Below are positions 35,157 through 38,772 of a stretch of DNA of 38,772 nucleotides, piece after piece (within the stretch, counting starts at the first letter, position 1; every line of letters starts with the position of its first letter). The DNA comes from Flavobacteriales bacterium (GTDB lineage Bacteria > Bacteroidota > Bacteroidia > Flavobacteriales_D > Sanyastnellaceae). Below the pieces are notes generated by a model, which was not told the origin of the DNA, searched no databases, and was given only the letters and a program-made list of their open reading frames with translations. The position numbers and the translations under genes are program-made. The stretch lies in NCBI GenBank assembly GCA_947488195.1, contig CANKYR010000009.1, forward strand, positions 1 to 38,772, given 5' to 3'.

Positions 35157-36425
35157 ATGCAAGATCAAATTATTTTCGATTTAATCGAACGCGAAAGAGT
35201 TCGTCAAACCAACGGAATAGAACTTATTGCCTCTGAAAATTACGCAAGTGATGAAGTAATGCAGGCCATGGGGTCTGTCTTGACTAACAAATATGCTGAG
35301 GGCCTTCCTAAAAAGAGATATTATGGCGGTTGCGAGGTGGTCGATGAAGTGGAACAAATTGCAATTGATCGTTTGAAGCAATTGTTCGGAGCCTCTTGGG
35401 CGAATGTTCAACCGCACAGTGGTGCCAATGCGAACAGCGCTGTTATGCTCGCCATATTAAACCCAGGAGATGTCATTTTAGGTTTAGACCTTTCACAAGG
35501 CGGACACCTTACGCACGGTTCTCCTGTTAACTATTCCGGTAAACTTTACAGTCCGTTTTTTTATGGGGTTGAAAAAGAAACGGGACGTGTTGACATGAAC
35601 AAGGTTCGTGAGAAAGCTTTGGAATGTAAACCGAAGTTGTTGATTTGCGGAGCTAGCGCGTATAGCCGCGATTGGGATTACGCAGCTTTTCGCTCTATTG
35701 CCGATGAAGTTGGAGCCATTCTGATGGCCGATATTTCTCACCCTGCGGGATTAATTGCAGCGGGGTTGTTGAATCACCCTTTTCCTCATTGTCATATTGT
35801 TACTTCAACCACACATAAAACATTACGCGGACCAAGAGGCGGAGTCATTATGGTTGGAAACGATGTTCCAAATCCATTGGGAGCGAAAACCATGAAAGGT
35901 GAAGTTCGTTCGCTTTCTTCTGTTCTTGATAGCGGTGTTTTTCCTGGTATGCAAGGCGGTCCGCTTGAACATGTGATTGCTGCAAAGGCAGTGGCTTTTA
36001 ATGAGGCTCTTACCGAAAATTTCAAAATGTATGGAAAGCAAGTGATTGAAAATGCGAATGCATTGGCCAATCATTTAACGGCAAAGGGATATGAAATAGT
36101 TTCAGGGGGTACAGATAACCATTGCTTTCTAATAGACCTGAGAAATAAAAATATTTCTGGAAAAGATGCTGAACTTGCTTTAGTAAGTGCAGAAATTACA
36201 GTGAACAAAAACATGGTTCCTTTCGATGATAAGTCTCCTTTTGTTACCAGTGGAATACGCATCGGAACGCCCGCAATTACAACTCGTGGACTGAAAGTGA
36301 GCGATATGGAATTTGTTGCGAATGCAATAGACCGAGTAATTTCAAATGCGTCGAACGAAGATGTTATTCGCACTGTGAAAGCGGAAGTGCATGAGCAGAT
36401 GTCAGCGCGTCCACTCTTCGCGTAA
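35157..36425 (+). CDS. glyA: Serine hydroxymethyltransferase
   Basis: A 422-aa PLP enzyme that interconverts serine and glycine while charging tetrahydrofolate with a one-carbon unit. The PLP lysine is Lys221 in [15 protein letters not shown]. Other family motifs are [49 protein letters not shown] and [14 protein letters not shown] start at ATG 35157 because the sequence from [14 protein letters not shown] matches the family's usual N-terminus and a consensus promoter sits just upstream. Its 3' end overlaps the OstA-like gene on the other strand by 24 bp. Confidence 0.97.
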   Translation: MQDQIIFDLIERERVRQTNGIELIASENYASDEVMQAMGSVLTNKYAEGLPKKRYYGGCEVVDEVEQIAIDRLKQLFGASWANVQPHSGANANSAVMLAILNPGDVILGLDLSQGGHLTHGSPVNYSGKLYSPFFYGVEKETGRVDMNKVREKALECKPKLLICGASAYSRDWDYAAFRSIADEVGAILMADISHPAGLIAAGLLNHPFPHCHIVTSTTHKTLRGPRGGVIMVGNDVPNPLGAKTMKGEVRSLSSVLDSGVFPGMQGGPLEHVIAAKAVAFNEALTENFKMYGKQVIENANALANHLTAKGYEIVSGGTDNHCFLIDLRNKNISGKDAELALVSAEITVNKNMVPFDDKSPFVTSGIRIGTPAITTRGLKVSDMEFVANAIDRVISNASNEDVIRTVKAEVHEQMSARPLFA

Positions 36426-37937
36426 GCGAATCATTTCAGCTTTAGAGACAGGCCTTTCCAAGCTACGCCAAGTGAACTCTTCCAATCTGAATTCAGAGGG
36501 TTTTGCTTTTTGAATACTGTTGTAGAGACTGTTTGGTTCGTTTTCAAGCGTGACTTTCTGAATGGTTTTTTCTTGTAGTATAATTCGAATATTCGAGCAA
36601 TCTGTTCTGTTCAATCCGGTGAGTTTTGTCCGTTTGTTTTTTTCTTCCGATGAGAAATAGGCAAGTTGTCCGTTTCCCATGATATGCACGTTTTGAAGAT
36701 CGTTTTCAACGAATTGTCCGTGCAAAGATTTTCCTTTTATTTGATTGAAATAACCGGGGACAATTTCAGAGGCGATAAAACTATTTTCCGGAACGAATAG
36801 AAAGTCGAGCGAATCGTTTTTGAAGTGCAAATTAATTTCTGACCCGGTTAACTGGTTACCTTCATTCCACAGCACAGGAGTGAAGAACATTCGCATAATT
36901 GAATCGCCTTCTGAAAGCGAAAGTGAGTCACATTTCCCTTGCAAATCTTTGCTGAATAGAATCACGTGGTGGTAAGCTTTGATGTCTCTGTTTTTCTCGC
37001 TTGTCTTTTTCGCAAATAAGGTGTCAGCAACAATGAAAAGCGTGTCATTATTTTCCAGTATTTTTTCAAGAATACTTTTTCCAGTTACCCATGAAATTTC
37101 ATTCAACTCTTCGTGTCTTCCGTAGTTTCCACGTATCGTTAAATCGGAATTGTTGTCAACGATAATCACATTCTGAAAAGCCTCGCCCCACTTCTCTTTT
37201 CCATCATAGTAAATACTATCGCCAAACAGGGTTTGTTCTTTCGATTTTACCCGAGCATTTTTCTTGAAGCTGCATGTCTCTGTTTTCGAATTGAAGTAGC
37301 CGTTCTCGCATTTAATTTCCACATCTTTTCCTGTAATGGTTGTGGGTCCATAGAAATATGAAATCTCAGAAACGGTATTGTATAGCATGGTGTCTGAAAC
37401 AACAGTGTAGTCTTTGCTTTTTACCGTTACTTTTCTTCTAAATGTGAAGTTGTTCGACGGGCTGTGGTAGCGTCCGGTTTGAGCAACCAGTTCGTTGTTG
37501 TTTTTGCTTGAAACGACTTTGCCCCCGCCATTGTAAGTAGCTACCTCAGACTTCATGTTGTAGGACATGTTTGGAGCAGTAAGCGTCATTGCGCCATCAG
37601 AGAAAACACAATTTTCGTTGAGCGTTGCGGATTGTGTTGCATCGGTAAAGAATAATTTTTTTCCCGAAATAGAATACTCACTTGGTTTGTTCACGCGAAT
37701 GTTTCCGAAAGCTTGAAAATTTCCATTGCTGAATTTGTAGGCCGAATCGCAATAGAAATTAGTTCCGTCAAAGTTCAAATGGACATTTCCTAAAAGGCGC
37801 TGACCGTTGATAAGGTTCTTATTGAATGCAATCTTATCGGCGTGCACCAGCTGCACGTGTTTGCCTTGTCCATTGATCTTCTGCGAAACCAGAAATACGG
37901 AAAGCGCAACAAGAACTATTTTAACGAAGTTGTGTAT
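36402..37937 (-). CDS. OstA/LptA-like periplasmic protein; start codon irregular (possible AUA)
   Basis: The protein contains repeated OstA/LptA-type beta-jellyroll segments ([54 protein letters not shown]) and probably belongs to the LptA/LptD N-domain group, which moves lipopolysaccharide across the periplasm. The first conventional start is GTG at 37856 (484 aa), but that leaves no signal peptide. The frame stays open upstream to a stop at 37953-37955 and there encodes [22 protein letters not shown], a typical signal peptide, yet contains no ATG, GTG or TTG. I place the start at ATA 37935-37937 (511 aa, 10 bp after purA) as the most plausible. A sequencing error at the true ATG is the alternative. 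It overlaps glyA tail to tail by 24 bp. Confidence 0.75.
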   Translation of the reverse strand: MHNFVKIVLVALSVFLVSQKINGQGKHVQLVHADKIAFNKNLINGQRLLGNVHLNFDGTNFYCDSAYKFSNGNFQAFGNIRVNKPSEYSISGKKLFFTDATQSATLNENCVFSDGAMTLTAPNMSYNMKSEVATYNGGGKVVSSKNNNELVAQTGRYHSPSNNFTFRRKVTVKSKDYTVVSDTMLYNTVSEISYFYGPTTITGKDVEIKCENGYFNSKTETCSFKKNARVKSKEQTLFGDSIYYDGKEKWGEAFQNVIIVDNNSDLTIRGNYGRHEELNEISWVTGKSILEKILENNDTLFIVADTLFAKKTSEKNRDIKAYHHVILFSKDLQGKCDSLSLSEGDSIMRMFFTPVLWNEGNQLTGSEINLHFKNDSLDFLFVPENSFIASEIVPGYFNQIKGKSLHGQFVENDLQNVHIMGNGQLAYFSSEEKNKRTKLTGLNRTDCSNIRIILQEKTIQKVTLENEPNSLYNSIQKAKPSEFRLEEFTWRSLERPVSKAEMIRLREEWTR

Positions 37938-37947
37938 TGTTCGTAGT

Positions 37948-38772
37948 TTATCTTACAATGGTTTGCTCGCGGTCTGGTCCAACAGAAACATAGGTGATTG
38001 GAATTTCCAATTCTTTTTCAATAAATGCAATGTAATCTGAAAGTTCTTTCGGAAATGCTTCAATGGTTCTGATTTGAGTAAGATCTGCGTTCCATCCTTT
38101 TAGGGTGGTGTAAACAGGCTCAACTTTTCCATCTAGCAAATCATATGGCATTTCGTCGGTTTGAACACCGTTGATTTTGTAATGGGTACAGACATGAATT
38201 TCTTCAAAGATGCTAAGAATATCTGCTTTCATCATATACAACTCAGTGATTCCGTTTAAACGACAAGCATAGCGAAGAGCTGGAATGTCTAACCATCCGC
38301 ATCTGCGCGCACGTCCTGTTGTAGATCCAAACTCGTTGCCTTCTTTACGCATTCTTTCACCCACCTCGTTGTCTAATTCTGTTGGAAACGGACCGCTACC
38401 GACACGCGTGCAATACGCTTTGAAAATTCCAAAAGCAGATCCAATAGAGTTAGGGGCAACGCCCAGTCCGGTGCATGCTCCAGCAGCAACAGTGTTACTT
38501 GAAGTAACGAACGGGTAAGAACCGAAATCAATATCTAAAAGAGAGCCCTGAGCTCCTTCCGCCAATATTTTTTTGTCTTCACGAATGGCTTTGTGCAAGT
38601 AATTCTCGCTATCGATAAATGTCAATGTTTTCAGCACTTCAATTCCTTCGAACCAAGCGGTTTCCATTTCATCTAATGAATATTCAAATTGAAAATGCGA
38701 AAGCATTTTTTTGTGCTTTTCAACAAGCGTATTATACTTCTCAATGAAATTTTCAGAAAGAATGTCTCCAAT
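37948..38772 (-). CDS. purA: Adenylosuccinate synthetase, C-terminal part (gene runs off the right edge)
   Basis: The frame stays open to the window edge, giving 274 residues that match the second two-thirds of PurA, the GTP-dependent enzyme joining IMP and aspartate in AMP synthesis. Motifs seen are LAEGAQGSLLDIDFGSYPFVTSSNT, GVAPNSIG, VGSGPFPTE, TTGRARRCGWLD and the C-terminal VGPDREQTI. The ATG at 38706 is internal, not the start, because conserved coding sequence continues upstream of it. The OstA-like gene follows within about 10 bp. Confidence 0.96.
   Translation of the reverse strand: MGDILSENFIEKYNTLVEKHKKMLSHFQFEYSLDEMETAWFEGIEVLKTLTFIDSENYLHKAIREDKKILAEGAQGSLLDIDFGSYPFVTSSNTVAAGACTGLGVAPNSIGSAFGIFKAYCTRVGSGPFPTELDNEVGERMRKEGNEFGSTTGRARRCGWLDIPALRYACRLNGITELYMMKADILSIFEEIHVCTHYKINGVQTDEMPYDLLDGKVEPVYTTLKGWNADLTQIRTIEAFPKELSDYIAFIEKELEIPITYVSVGPDREQTIVR

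Noticed and set aside
38645..38706. ATG at 38706 as the purA start
   Set aside because: The frame continues open to the window edge and the resulting protein would lack the N-terminal third of PurA.

Overview
The window reads as a chromosomal segment of a Bacteroidota bacterium, most likely order Flavobacteriales (the Crocinitomicaceae/Cryomorphaceae side is an inference; nothing here fixes the family). The evidence is a complete gldK-gldL-gldM-gldN type IX secretion (T9SS) and gliding motor block with a PorP/SprF-type gene in front, a secreted protein with a T9SS C-terminal sorting domain, CarboxypepD_reg-like TonB-dependent receptors, A-rich start regions with few Shine-Dalgarno sites, and exact matches to the Bacteroidota promoter -7 element TAnnTTTG upstream of several genes. 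I see no tRNA, rRNA, CRISPR array, insertion sequence or prophage. Gene content is dense and mostly core genome.

Layout. 1-171: 5' end of miaB on the minus strand. 301-2721: topA, divergent from miaB across a short spacer holding an 18-bp perfect palindrome. 2803-3969: a ureohydrolase-fold protein that has lost metal ligands. 4170-10080: porP/sprF-like gene, then gldK, gldL, gldM, gldN, closed by a strong terminator. 10143-12050: an ABC-F ATPase. 12051-15377: secA on the minus strand, its stop codon directly abutting that of the ABC-F gene. 15378-15713: a 336-bp gene-free divergent regulatory region with several inverted repeats. 15714-19140: nrdB-nrdA (class Ia ribonucleotide reductase, eukaryote-like). 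19261-23589: a two-gene unit of a TonB-dependent receptor and a secreted alpha/beta-hydrolase-fold protein with a T9SS sorting domain and no nucleophile serine. 23657-24519 (minus): greA then a HIT protein, coupled by TAATG. 24586-33629 (minus): a three-gene operon of a 1253-aa TonB-dependent receptor, a 1403-aa secreted protein with an atypical T9SS-like C-terminus, and a PorV/PorQ-like barrel. 33870-35041 (minus): two overlapping small secreted unknowns. 35157-36425: glyA. 36402-38772 (minus): purA (5' end beyond the window) followed by an OstA/LptA-like periplasmic protein with no conventional start codon in front of its signal peptide.

How it fits together. GldL and GldM form the proton-driven inner-membrane motor, GldK and GldN the periplasmic ring at the outer membrane, and the PorP/SprF protein an outer-membrane partner. 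SecA drives the Sec export that all T9SS cargo needs first. The hydrolase-like protein and probably the 1403-aa protein are cargo or surface partners, and the PorV-like barrel is a candidate shuttle for the latter. The most interesting parts are the TonB receptor/giant protein/PorV-like operon, the two apparent pseudoenzymes, the OstA-like gene start, and the palindromes in the miaB-topA, porP-gldK and secA-nrdB spacers.
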